Shown piece by piece: positions 26,238-33,680 of a stretch of DNA of 62,724 bases (position 1 is its first letter; each line of letters opens with the position of its first letter). The DNA is from Euryarchaeota archaeon UBA438 (GTDB taxonomy: Archaea; Thermoplasmatota; Poseidoniia; Poseidoniales; Thalassarchaeaceae), in assembly GCA_002504435.1 (NCBI GenBank), contig DAQP01000049.1:1-62724 (forward strand), given 5' to 3'. The notes below the pieces were generated by a model. It had not been told where the DNA came from. It did not search any database and saw only the letters and a list, made by a program, of their open reading frames with translations. The position numbers and the translations under genes are program-made.

Positions 26238-27243
26238 GCGCTGACCTTACTAACTGGCTCATGCCCTCTATCCAGTCGGGCCTATCATTCAGGCAGCTCA
26301 CCAGTTCCATTTCCTCCCCGCCCCTTTCTATGAACTGGTTTCTCATCTCGATGTCAATTTCTTCGAGGGTCTCAAGCCCGTCAGCCAGGAAAGCTGGGGA
26401 AACAATGGTCAGCTTCTTGATTCCACTATCTACCAATTGATCCACCTTTTCTATGGAAGAAGGCCTCAGCCATTTAACGGGCCCTAGTCTGCTCTGGTAG
26501 CTTTGGGACCAGGAGTCGTCGTCAATACCTAGCGCCTCTACGACTGCCAGCGTAGTCATTGTACAATGATGGGCGTAGCAGGAAGAGTTGGCATCTGTTG
26601 GGATGGTGCAGCAATTGTCCACTTTCTGACAGTGTGAACCGGTCTTATCCGCCCTGTAGATATGGGACAACGGCAGTCCGTGATAAGAGAATAACAGATG
26701 GGTGTCTTCATCCATGTGTGGTCTTATCGATTCAACCAAAGGTCCGATGAATGACGGGTCTTTCTCGAAATGGTCAAGCTCAGATATCTCCGGTGACCAG
26801 CCCATTTCATCCATTTGCCTGTACGCGAATTTCAGGGATGATTCCGTGGTCGCTTGAGCGTGGTGCGGAAAAAGTGGGGCCAAGAGGACTCTTTCCACGC
26901 CGCTATCTCTGAGGTTCTGCAGCCCCTGACGAATGCTGGGGTTTCCATACCTCATCCCGACCTCACAGGGCATGCCGAGAGCCTCTTGGAGTGCAGAGGC
27001 CATTCTATCAGTGTAAACTCTGAGTGGTGAGCCCTCTTCCATCCAAATGCTCTGATAGCTTGGGGCAATCTTCCTAGGCCTTGTTCTGAGAATTATCCCT
27101 CGAACAAGAAGGTGCCTCAGTGGCGTCGGAATGTCGATGACATCCGGATCCAATAGGAATTCCCTCAGATACTCCCTCACCGACTCAACAGTAGGCTCGT
27201 CAGGAGTCCCGACGTTCATCAGGAGTACTCCGCTAGGGGTCAT
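26203..27243 (-). CDS. hemH: Ferrochelatase with internal cysteine cluster
   Basis: A 346-residue enzyme that inserts Fe2+ into protoporphyrin IX (or coproporphyrin). The N-terminus GVLLMNVGTPDEPTVESV, the catalytic His188 in FSYHGLPLSHIYRADKTG and the Glu in LADGLETLEEID are canonical. Residues 205-227 carry five cysteines (C205, C211, C212, C222, C227) in the pattern C-x5-CC-x9-C-x4-C, resembling the internal [2Fe-2S]-binding segment described for some bacterial ferrochelatases. ATG 27243 is chosen; a TATA box lies 25 bp upstream, predicting a leaderless mRNA. It supplies heme to the CtaB/CtaA pathway at 6-8.5 kb. Confidence 0.92.
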   Translation of the reverse strand: MTPSGVLLMNVGTPDEPTVESVREYLREFLLDPDVIDIPTPLRHLLVRGIILRTRPRKIAPSYQSIWMEEGSPLRVYTDRMASALQEALGMPCEVGMRYGNPSIRQGLQNLRDSGVERVLLAPLFPHHAQATTESSLKFAYRQMDEMGWSPEISELDHFEKDPSFIGPLVESIRPHMDEDTHLLFSYHGLPLSHIYRADKTGSHCQKVDNCCTIPTDANSSCYAHHCTMTTLAVVEALGIDDDSWSQSYQSRLGPVKWLRPSSIEKVDQLVDSGIKKLTIVSPAFLADGLETLEEIDIEMRNQFIERGGEEMELVSCLNDRPDWIEGMSQLVRSALNSDEPQGSES

Positions 27244-27264
27244 GACACTACGCAATAAATTCAG

Positions 27265-27272
27265 TAAATAAA
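27265..27272 (-). promoter_or_regulatory. TATA box for hemH
   Basis: On the minus strand the sequence tttattta is centred 25-26 bp before ATG 27243, a strong TATA-like match placing the transcription start at the ATG itself. Confidence 0.6.
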
Positions 27273-27291
27273 ATGCGTCATTGGTCCGCAA

Positions 27292-27498
27292 TTATGACAG
27301 TTCTGGAATCGTATTAGCATGTGTAATTCCGAACGGGAATACGGTGGCAATCGGTGTGGCTGTGTTTCCCGGTTCGGCTTCTACCTCCCCATCTTCACTC
27401 ATCGTTTCAACGCCTCCGTGATCATCGCCGGAGACGAGGCTCTGCGTGCCGCCCAGGAAGATCAGGGCGGCGATCTGTAGATCCAAGTTCTGGTCCAT
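27292..27498 (-). CDS. Small acidic protein, unknown
   Basis: A 68-residue frame from ATG 27498. It has a short apolar segment (IAALIFLGGTQSLVSG) followed by an acidic Gly/Glu-rich stretch and no recognised domain. Codons use more GC-ending triplets (GGC, CTG, GCC) than neighbouring genes. A weak TATA-like cttaag (27524-27529) is centred 28 bp upstream. It may be a small secreted or membrane-associated protein, a remnant of a larger gene, or chance. If it is not real, 27244-27625 holds only promoters and the hairpin at 27600. Confidence 0.35.
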   Translation of the reverse strand: MDQNLDLQIAALIFLGGTQSLVSGDDHGGVETMSEDGEVEAEPGNTATPIATVFPFGITHANTIPELS

Positions 27499-27584
27499 CA
27501 AGACGTCATCATCGTAATCAGTGACTTAAGCAGCTTGGGCTCCTGCGTCACTTATGCTTCATACGAAAACGTAACACTGCTCTA

Positions 27585-27616
27585 CATCAAGAAGAAACTC
27601 GGCGATATGTTCGCCG
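27585..27616 (-). terminator. Probable terminator of the cold-shock gene
   Basis: On the minus strand the 6-bp stem cggcga/tcgccg (27600-27605 and 27611-27616, 5-base loop) is followed by agtttcttctt. It lies 10 bases after the cold-shock stop, as expected for a hairpin plus T-rich terminator. Confidence 0.5.
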
Positions 27617-27625
27617 GTTTAGAAA

Positions 27626-27838
27626 TCAATCAGCCTTTCTGACGTTGATTGCGTTGGGGCCCTTTGGCCCCTCTCCGACCTCGAACTCGACTGAGTCGCC
27701 GTCTCTGATGTTACCCTCTATCTGGGTCTTGTGCACGAAAAGATCGTCACCGCTCTCCTGCTCAATGAATCCATATCCCTTCGTGTGGTTGAACCACTTC
27801 ACTGTTCCTACTGCCATTGGACGGGGGCGGTCTGACAT
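27626..27838 (-). CDS. cspA: Cold-shock domain protein
   Basis: A 70-residue single cold-shock domain protein that binds single-stranded RNA or DNA. RNP1 is KGYGFIEQ and RNP2 is LFVHKTQI. GTVKWFN at the start and EVGEGPKGPNAINVR at the end match the bacterial CspA fold. ATG 27838 adds eight residues before the usual MAVGTVKWF start (27814). A TATA box (27868-27875) lies about 34 bp before 27838, predicting a very short leader. Csp proteins are universal in bacteria but patchy in archaea. Confidence 0.93.
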   Translation of the reverse strand: MSDRPRPMAVGTVKWFNHTKGYGFIEQESGDDLFVHKTQIEGNIRDGDSVEFEVGEGPKGPNAINVRKAD

Positions 27839-27867
27839 AGTACTTGAACAGGACTGGAGAAAGTCCT

Positions 27868-27875
27868 CAATATAT
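27868..27875 (-). promoter_or_regulatory. TATA box for the cold-shock gene
   Basis: On the minus strand the sequence catatatt sits about 34 bp upstream of ATG 27838, predicting a transcription start roughly 8 bases before the start codon. Confidence 0.45.
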
Positions 27876-27893
27876 GCCGAAAATATCGAAATC

Positions 27894-28721
27894 TCAGACT
27901 GCGGCTTCTACTCTTGAGATCTCTTTGGAGACCGTCAGAACGTCAAGGCCCTTGTCCGAAATCCTCCAGTTGGGCCTCCTCTCCTCCGAAGCTGCTTCTA
28001 CAATCTCGGCACCCCTAAGTTCGGAAAGGTGGTGACTGAGTAGTTGTCTCGAAATCATTAGTTTCTTCCTTATCTCCGAACCAGACATTCCCACTGATCC
28101 TGAATCAGCAAGAACTTCCAGAATTGCTAGCCTGGTTCCTGCTATGGGATTCCTGATGCGACCGACCTCTTCCTGTGAGAGGCCGGAAACTGCGTATCTG
28201 CGAAGTTTGCCATCCCTCCACGAGATGACCTGCCCGATGGATTCCAGTATGTGCAGGTGGTATGAAGTTACACCGTTTGCGAGACCGAGGGCATCCCTGA
28301 GAGCCGAGAAGTGTATTCCGGCATTTGCCTCGAGATACCCCAGGACCCTTCCCCTCGTTAGCATGTCCTCTCGGTTCTTCTTCATCCTAGCCAGCATTGG
28401 CGAGACAAGGGCGACTAAGACTGTGACTTTGACGAATTCTAGCATCAACGAGCCGATGAGTAGCGAACCTAGAGCACCGGCTCCGCCGATGATCAGTCCA
28501 CTGGGCAGATCTGAGTCATGCCCGCCATCTTCGCCACCCTCCCTGTGCATTTCTGGTTGGTCGTCTTCTGCTGAGTCACCTTCTGATGCAAGGAAGGCAT
28601 CCAGAGGCTCATTTTCGGCGTGTGCCTCTTCGGAGGGGGAGTTGGTCATCCAGGTTCCAGCTAGAATTGAGGCGATGGCTAGGGCACTGAGAATCCTAAC
28701 TGTCCAGACTCCTTCCATCAT
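27894..28721 (-). CDS. Membrane-anchored double winged-helix regulator
   Basis: A 275-residue protein. It begins MMEGVWTVRILSALAIASIL (signal anchor or first membrane helix), has an acidic His/Asp-rich outside segment (~25-75), then a second helix pair GLIIGGAGALGSLLIGSLML and VKVTVLVALVSPML (~78-110). Two winged-helix domains follow: one with GIHFSALRDALGLANGVTSY (~128) and one with GMSGSEIRKKLMISRQLLSH (~205), both ArsR/MarR-like. DNA binding would be cytoplasmic and sensing on or outside the membrane. The long upstream frame to 29213 is antisense to the aminopeptidase gene and rejected. It is divergent from that aminopeptidase, so it may regulate it. Confidence 0.8.
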   Translation of the reverse strand: MMEGVWTVRILSALAIASILAGTWMTNSPSEEAHAENEPLDAFLASEGDSAEDDQPEMHREGGEDGGHDSDLPSGLIIGGAGALGSLLIGSLMLEFVKVTVLVALVSPMLARMKKNREDMLTRGRVLGYLEANAGIHFSALRDALGLANGVTSYHLHILESIGQVISWRDGKLRRYAVSGLSQEEVGRIRNPIAGTRLAILEVLADSGSVGMSGSEIRKKLMISRQLLSHHLSELRGAEIVEAASEERRPNWRISDKGLDVLTVSKEISRVEAAV

Positions 28722-28821
28722 ACTTCGCACCCCATATCCACCTATGACTGCCTTGGTGAGAAGATTTGACAATTCGCAGTGTCCTTGAATAACGACCTGC
28801 TCCGAGGGGCGGGGGAAGGCT

Positions 28822-29853
28822 ATGCCGGAGGAGCCAGAAACGACTGAGGATGCTTCCGATGAACTATCTGAGGCTATGCTGACTGCCGCTAGGTCGGTAG
28901 TAAGGACCTGTATGCAGATAAGGCCTTCAGAACATGTCCTAGTGGTTACAGACCCAGAGACCTCGGAAGTTGGACGTGCCCTGTATGAAGCAACTGCAGA
29001 GGTCACTGATAGAATCCTGCTGATGATGATGCCGCCTAGCCACAAGAAGGGCATGGAGCCCCCTTCCCCTGTTGCTGAGCTGATGAGGCAGCAGGACGTT
29101 GTTCTCCTCGCTACCAAGACGTCTCTGACACATACGAGGGCTCGTCGAAATGCGACTAGGGAGAATGTAAGAATAGCCTCTATGCCCGGAATTACGACGG
29201 ACATTCTTTCCAAAGGGGGGATGACAGCTGACTATGGGGCAATGAAGAAGGAGATTTCTGGACTCAATCCCCTGCTTAGGAAGAGGACGGGTGTTGTCGT
29301 CAAATCGGCTGCTGGAACAAATCTGAGTTTCCGAACCGGAGCAAGGTGGGTTCTGGAGGATAGCGGCATATGCAATCGCCCGGGCCAAATTACTAATCTT
29401 CCTGCAGGGAAGGTTTTCGTTCTACCCAAGGAAGGTTCTGCAAATGGGAAGATAGTTATTGACGGCTCCTGGGAGGGACGCAGGCTGGAAGAGCCACTCA
29501 CCCTCCTGGTGGAGGATGGTGTCGTGATAGGAACTTCTGGAGGGGAGGAGTCGGAGGACGTGACCAGGGAGATGGACCAGGCCAGAGGAAGAGTTAGATC
29601 ATCGTTGATTGAGAAGGTTGGGACGATAGCAGAGTTTGGCTTTGGGATGAATCCAAGATCGCACATTTCAGGAAATCAAATTGAGGATCAGGTAGTTAGA
29701 GGTTCAGCATACATTGCGATTGGTGACAATACCGCACTCGGAGGGTCGACGGGCGTTGGCTTCCAACTGAGAGGAGTGATGAGCAAGGCCAGCGTAGAGT
29801 TGGAAGACGTCGACCTTGTTGTAGATGGGAAGGTCACTGCTCGAAAACGGTGA
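28822..29853 (+). CDS. M29-like aminopeptidase (leucyl aminopeptidase/aminopeptidase T family)
   Basis: A 343-residue COG2309-type metallo-aminopeptidase. The C-terminal half carries the family signature: GTIAEFGFGMNPRS (~271), the metal-binding stretch NQIEDQVVRGSAYIAIGDNT (~290) and GGSTGVGFQLRGVM. The N-terminal part has VLVVTDPETSEVGRAL and MPPSHKKGMEPP. The N-terminus is an acidic extension of about 15 residues. The enzyme would release N-terminal amino acids in the cytosol. thiN follows 4 bases after its stop. Confidence 0.82.
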   Translation: MPEEPETTEDASDELSEAMLTAARSVVRTCMQIRPSEHVLVVTDPETSEVGRALYEATAEVTDRILLMMMPPSHKKGMEPPSPVAELMRQQDVVLLATKTSLTHTRARRNATRENVRIASMPGITTDILSKGGMTADYGAMKKEISGLNPLLRKRTGVVVKSAAGTNLSFRTGARWVLEDSGICNRPGQITNLPAGKVFVLPKEGSANGKIVIDGSWEGRRLEEPLTLLVEDGVVIGTSGGEESEDVTREMDQARGRVRSSLIEKVGTIAEFGFGMNPRSHISGNQIEDQVVRGSAYIAIGDNTALGGSTGVGFQLRGVMSKASVELEDVDLVVDGKVTARKR

Positions 29854-29857
29854 TTAA

Positions 29858-30466
29858 ATGAGAGCGGTTCTCTGGTGCAACGGTGACATTCCCAGTACGG
29901 TGGTGATCGAAAGAGTCACGCTGGGCAATGCGGTGCTTTTCGGCGTTGATGGTGGGGCGGACAAGGCGAGAGCCTTGGGGCATACAGTCAGCGAGGTGAT
30001 TGGTGATTTGGACTCGGTCGATACTAACTCATGGAGTGGCTCTATGAACAATATTTCAGATGAAGACAACAGTGATCTCTCCAAATCCCTAGAAGTTGTG
30101 ATTGGAAGGGGATTCGATGAAATCGACGTCATTGGAGTCGAGGGCGGATCATTTGGGCATCAGCTAGGTGTGATTGGTTCTCTTGCTGAGACATCGGGGG
30201 GGAGCAAGGTGAGACTGCACCACGAGTCTGGAGTAACTCACAGATATCACCCTTCGATGGGGACCATGGAAATGATGGTCGATCGAGGCGTGTCATTTTC
30301 TGTTTTCGCTTTGACGAGGTGCGAAAGTGTTAGTCTTGGAGGTTCAAAGTGGGAGCTTGATGGCGTTCCTTTGGATTTGTCTACGCGTGGCCTCAGTAAT
30401 GAGGGAACGGGAGAAGTGGTCAATATTTCCGCAGATGGGACGCTCGCTTTGTTCGTAGAGGCATGA
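29858..30466 (+). CDS. thiN: Thiamine pyrophosphokinase
   Basis: A 202-residue enzyme that transfers pyrophosphate from ATP to thiamine. Signatures are LFGVDGGADKARALG (~25-40), EVIGDLDSVD (~44-53) and DEDNSDLSKSLEVVI (~68-82), which together form the metal and diphosphate site of the family. A conserved GFDEIDVIGVEGGSFGHQLG follows. The C-terminal beta-sandwich part is more divergent. It implies thiamine is salvaged rather than only made de novo. The ATG is 4 bases after the aminopeptidase stop, so the two are cotranscribed. Confidence 0.87.
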   Translation: MRAVLWCNGDIPSTVVIERVTLGNAVLFGVDGGADKARALGHTVSEVIGDLDSVDTNSWSGSMNNISDEDNSDLSKSLEVVIGRGFDEIDVIGVEGGSFGHQLGVIGSLAETSGGSKVRLHHESGVTHRYHPSMGTMEMMVDRGVSFSVFALTRCESVSLGGSKWELDGVPLDLSTRGLSNEGTGEVVNISADGTLALFVEA

Positions 30467-30476
30467 ATTCTACCAA

Positions 30477-31523
30477 CTAATCTGTTGAAGGTTCTCTTGA
30501 TAGCATCAGGGCTATTGGACGGGTCCTCTCGTCACTCTCCAGACCTATCTTCATGATTACAGCCAATGGGACTCCCAGAACCATTCCCATTATGCCCCAT
30601 GCCCAGCCCCAGAATGCAACTAGTAGAAGTAGCACTATTGGAGACATGTCCAGCCTCTGCCCGGCAAGTTGTGGCTCAATAATTCCGCCCCAGACCTGCT
30701 GATTGCCCACTAGAAGGGCTATCAGGAGAATGGAGGATGTAGAAGGGAGGACAATTAGCCCCAGGAGTATTGGAGGAATTATTGACAGAAGGGCCCCCAC
30801 ATATGGTATGAAGTCCATCAGGAAAGTAATCGAGGCCCACAGGAAAACGAACGGGATGTCCATCGCAGAGAGAACGATGGCTGCGACAACTGCCTGTCCG
30901 AAGGCTACTGTCGCCCTAGTGACGACGTACGTGTTAATTCCCTCGCCCGATCCAGCGGCAACCGACATGATCCTATCCACATCATCCGGGTAGGCAGCCT
31001 TGATCCTCTTCGGCAATGTCTCGGCCTCGAGGATGATGAAGAGTAGGAAGATGAGGACTGTCACCAGTCCAGTAGTGAAGCCTGCAAGGGTCCCTACGAA
31101 GCCAGTGGCATACGAATTGATTGTGTCTATCGTGATTAAGTCGGTCAGGGCGGTCGTGTCTAGGTGGTATCCAAAGATGGAAAGATCCTCAAGCCATGCA
31201 ACCTTCACTTCAAGTGACTGCTCAAGCTCTGGTGCCTCATTAGTGAAATTCTGCATGTTCTCGTACATTGAATTAGAAGCGAAGAAGAGGAATCCCATCA
31301 CCATTGCAACTAGTACCCCGTATGCCAGCAGGGGGTGGCCGCCTATTCTCTCCTCCAGCCACTGGGCCGGAGGCCTGATCAGGAAGAATATCAGGGTAGC
31401 TACAACTAGGGGCTGTATTACTGCCTTAAGGTGAACAATTGCTAAAACTCCGACTAACAAAATTATACAGATGTTAGCCATAGTGCTCGAAGTCAGACTT
31501 TTGAAACTAGCATTCTGCGACAT
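30477..31523 (-). CDS. AI-2E family permease (PerM/YdiK-like)
   Basis: A 348-residue integral membrane protein with about eight helices. ADNICIILLVGV-like helices at the N-terminus, VVATLIFFLIRPPAQWLEE, and the C-terminal block GGIIEPQLAGQRLDMSPIVL then GMVLGVPLAVIMKI are characteristic of the family. Known members include the autoinducer-2 exporter TqsA and Na+/H+ antiporters, so the substrate is open. A soluble periplasmic-type segment lies between about residues 70 and 130. Confidence 0.88.
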   Translation of the reverse strand: MSQNASFKSLTSSTMANICIILLVGVLAIVHLKAVIQPLVVATLIFFLIRPPAQWLEERIGGHPLLAYGVLVAMVMGFLFFASNSMYENMQNFTNEAPELEQSLEVKVAWLEDLSIFGYHLDTTALTDLITIDTINSYATGFVGTLAGFTTGLVTVLIFLLFIILEAETLPKRIKAAYPDDVDRIMSVAAGSGEGINTYVVTRATVAFGQAVVAAIVLSAMDIPFVFLWASITFLMDFIPYVGALLSIIPPILLGLIVLPSTSSILLIALLVGNQQVWGGIIEPQLAGQRLDMSPIVLLLLVAFWGWAWGIMGMVLGVPLAVIMKIGLESDERTRPIALMLSREPSTD

Positions 31524-31609
31524 GTCTCTCTGTGTGTGCGAGGTGGCTACAGCGCATCAATGGTTCGCCGGCGAGGTTTTCTGGGAAGTGTCAGAAAATC
31601 TACAATAAA

Positions 31610-32845
31610 TCACGAAATGGCACGTTTATACACGCTCTCGAATGACTCGGCATTGCCATCGTATGTGAACGACTCAATCACTCTCTCACGTCCGGATTCG
31701 CCCTTTTCCCTCCGTTTAGAGTCGTTATTCAACTCGGATGCCATTGAGTCCGACATTGATTCTATGTCGCCCATTGAGAAAAGGGAGCCCACCGATGAGT
31801 CAACCATCTCTGGAAGTGGCCCATCATCCACGGTGACTACTGGAGTTCCAGATGCCATTGCCTCCAGGGGAATTAGCCCCTGGCCCTCATAGAATGATGG
31901 GTAGACGACCAAATCTGCCGATCTGAATAGAGCGGCTAGACTCTCGAATGGCATTCCCGACTCTATAGCAACCTTTCCTCCAACGCCTAGTCTGGAAGCC
32001 TGCCTCTGGAGACGGCCCTTGAGGTGGCCCCTGCCGACAATTACGAGTCTTGACTTGGGGACCTTGTCCTGTAGTTTCGCGAAACCTCTGATCAGAGTGC
32101 CGAACCCCTTCCTAGCTGCTAATCTGCCTACTGCAAGAACCAGTCTCGTGCCATTCTCGTTGGCGCCATATCTGGCCCTAATCTCATTGTACTCAGCGAT
32201 ATCGTCTTCAGAGTCGGCGTCCAATGGGCGGAACATACTCGTATCAACTCCCCAGTGAATCACTTCGCAATCCCAATTCTCTGGAGCGTCGTACCTTGTT
32301 TCGAAGTCTGCCTTTGTAGCATGGGAGTTTGCTATGCATATTCTGGACCCCTTTATTGCGGATCTCTCGAACCTAGCATATCTTCTCGCAGTGAGCAATA
32401 TTGCCAGATCGTTTGGATTTGCCCATACTGCTGCTTCCTTGGCCTTTCCAGCTGCGACGAGCCCGTCACGCTCCCCTAACCACGAGCCGTGCAATGAGGA
32501 CACCACCGGGGCGATTTTTTGAGAGCATCTTAGAAACTGGGAATCGGACCATGAAATCATTGGACAATGTAGGTGCACTACGTCTACTGGGTCATTCCGA
32601 TTCAATTCCTCCAATGCACTCAGTGCCCTTCTGCCATACGATCTGGTGAACTCCATGGGTATTTTGGCCCAACCGACGGTAATCACTCTGACACCGTCTT
32701 GGGGGGGTGGGTCGCCACTTCCCGATCTTGTGATTACAGTCACCCTGTGGCCCCTCTCAACGAGAGATGATGAAAGGTGGAACACGGTGGACCCCATTCC
32801 GCCCCATCTGGGCGGGAATTCGGCCGACAGCATGGCTATGTGCAT
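31610..32845 (-). CDS. Glycosyltransferase family 4
   Basis: A 411-residue GT-B enzyme. The acceptor-side N-terminal domain has PPRWGGMGSTVFHLSSSLVE and HLHCPMISW. The donor-side domain has LVLAVGRLAARKGFGTLIRG, KSRLVIVGRGH and the E-x7-E motif EGQGLIPLEAMASGTPVVT. Family members transfer a hexose from UDP- or GDP-sugars in polysaccharide or glycoprotein assembly. It starts at 32845 and is divergent from a family 2 transferase, next to a huge surface protein; a role in surface glycosylation is inferred. Confidence 0.9.
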   Translation of the reverse strand: MHIAMLSAEFPPRWGGMGSTVFHLSSSLVERGHRVTVITRSGSGDPPPQDGVRVITVGWAKIPMEFTRSYGRRALSALEELNRNDPVDVVHLHCPMISWSDSQFLRCSQKIAPVVSSLHGSWLGERDGLVAAGKAKEAAVWANPNDLAILLTARRYARFERSAIKGSRICIANSHATKADFETRYDAPENWDCEVIHWGVDTSMFRPLDADSEDDIAEYNEIRARYGANENGTRLVLAVGRLAARKGFGTLIRGFAKLQDKVPKSRLVIVGRGHLKGRLQRQASRLGVGGKVAIESGMPFESLAALFRSADLVVYPSFYEGQGLIPLEAMASGTPVVTVDDGPLPEMVDSSVGSLFSMGDIESMSDSMASELNNDSKRREKGESGRERVIESFTYDGNAESFESVYKRAIS

Positions 32846-32948
32846 GGTTTTCGATATTCCGGGTTCAGCGACCGCATTTCAAGAGCGCGTACACAGGGCA
32901 GGGGTTCGCATTGTTCAAAACGGGTTGGCGGGTGGGCGTTTCGATAAT

Positions 32949-33680
32949 ATGTCCGAAACGCTGCCTGTACACGTAACGGTCGTAATACCAACTAGAAACG
33001 AAGAGGAAGCCATCGTGGACACGATTCGTTCCGTGCCAAGTGATGGTTGGTGCGAGAAAATCGACTTCCTAATCGTTGATGGAAACTCAACGGACCGGAC
33101 CAGGGAGCTCGCCGAGGGAGAGGGTGCAACGGTGTACGTGGAGCCTCGCAAGGGCTATGGCAGGGCGTACAAGACTGGTTTCGCAATGGCGCCCGGTGAC
33201 GTGATAGTCACCATGGACGCGGACTGCACATACCCTGGAGAGGAAGTACCCGGACTGGTCAGGAAGCTTCTGGATGAGGATCTGGAGTGGATTACATGCG
33301 ACAGGCTTCGGAAGGCCGAAGAGGGTGCGATGCCGGGGCTTCATGGCTTCGGCAACTGGGTCCTTTCCACGACAGCCACCATGCTATACTGGTACGGGGT
33401 CCACGATTCTCAGAGTGGCATGTGGGTATTCCGCAAGTCGATATTCGAGGACGAGCGGGTTCGTCCGAAACACGATGGGATGCCATTGTCACAGGAGTTC
33501 AAGATAAGGGCGAGGAGATACCTAGGCAAGAAGAGGACCGCTGAGGTCAGCGTCCCATACCGACCGAGGGTTGGAGAGGCCGAGATCAACACATGGGGGG
33601 ACGGGCTGCTCAACCTGAGGTTCCTGTTCACGCACAGGTTAGGACTTACGCGCCAAGTTACTCCTTGGGGTCCTGAGTAG
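32949..33680 (+). CDS. Glycosyltransferase family 2 (dolichol-P-sugar synthase-like)
   Basis: A 243-residue GT-A enzyme. Signatures are TVVIPTRNEEEAIVDTIRSV (8-27), FLIVDGNSTDRTRELA, RKGYGRAYKTGFAMAPGD and the metal-binding DxD in TMDADCTYPG. It matches archaeal dolichyl-phosphate mannose/glucose synthases without a membrane tail. ATG 32949 is chosen because homology starts there; the frame extending to 32646 runs antisense through the family 4 transferase. Its 3' end overlaps the convergent beta-helix protein gene by 23 bases. It could provide lipid-linked sugar for N-glycosylation of surface proteins. Confidence 0.9.
   Translation: MSETLPVHVTVVIPTRNEEEAIVDTIRSVPSDGWCEKIDFLIVDGNSTDRTRELAEGEGATVYVEPRKGYGRAYKTGFAMAPGDVIVTMDADCTYPGEEVPGLVRKLLDEDLEWITCDRLRKAEEGAMPGLHGFGNWVLSTTATMLYWYGVHDSQSGMWVFRKSIFEDERVRPKHDGMPLSQEFKIRARRYLGKKRTAEVSVPYRPRVGEAEINTWGDGLLNLRFLFTHRLGLTRQVTPWGPE

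Noticed and set aside
28144..28788. 214-residue plus-strand frame
   Set aside because: Antisense to the winged-helix regulator; its composition mirrors that gene.
28722..29213. Long N-terminal extension of the winged-helix regulator
   Set aside because: It is antisense to the M29-like aminopeptidase gene, is low complexity in translation, and the ATG at 28721 is followed by a proper membrane helix.
32646..32948. Extended start of the family 2 glycosyltransferase
   Set aside because: It would overlap about 200 bases of the divergent family 4 transferase; glycosyltransferase homology begins right after ATG 32949.
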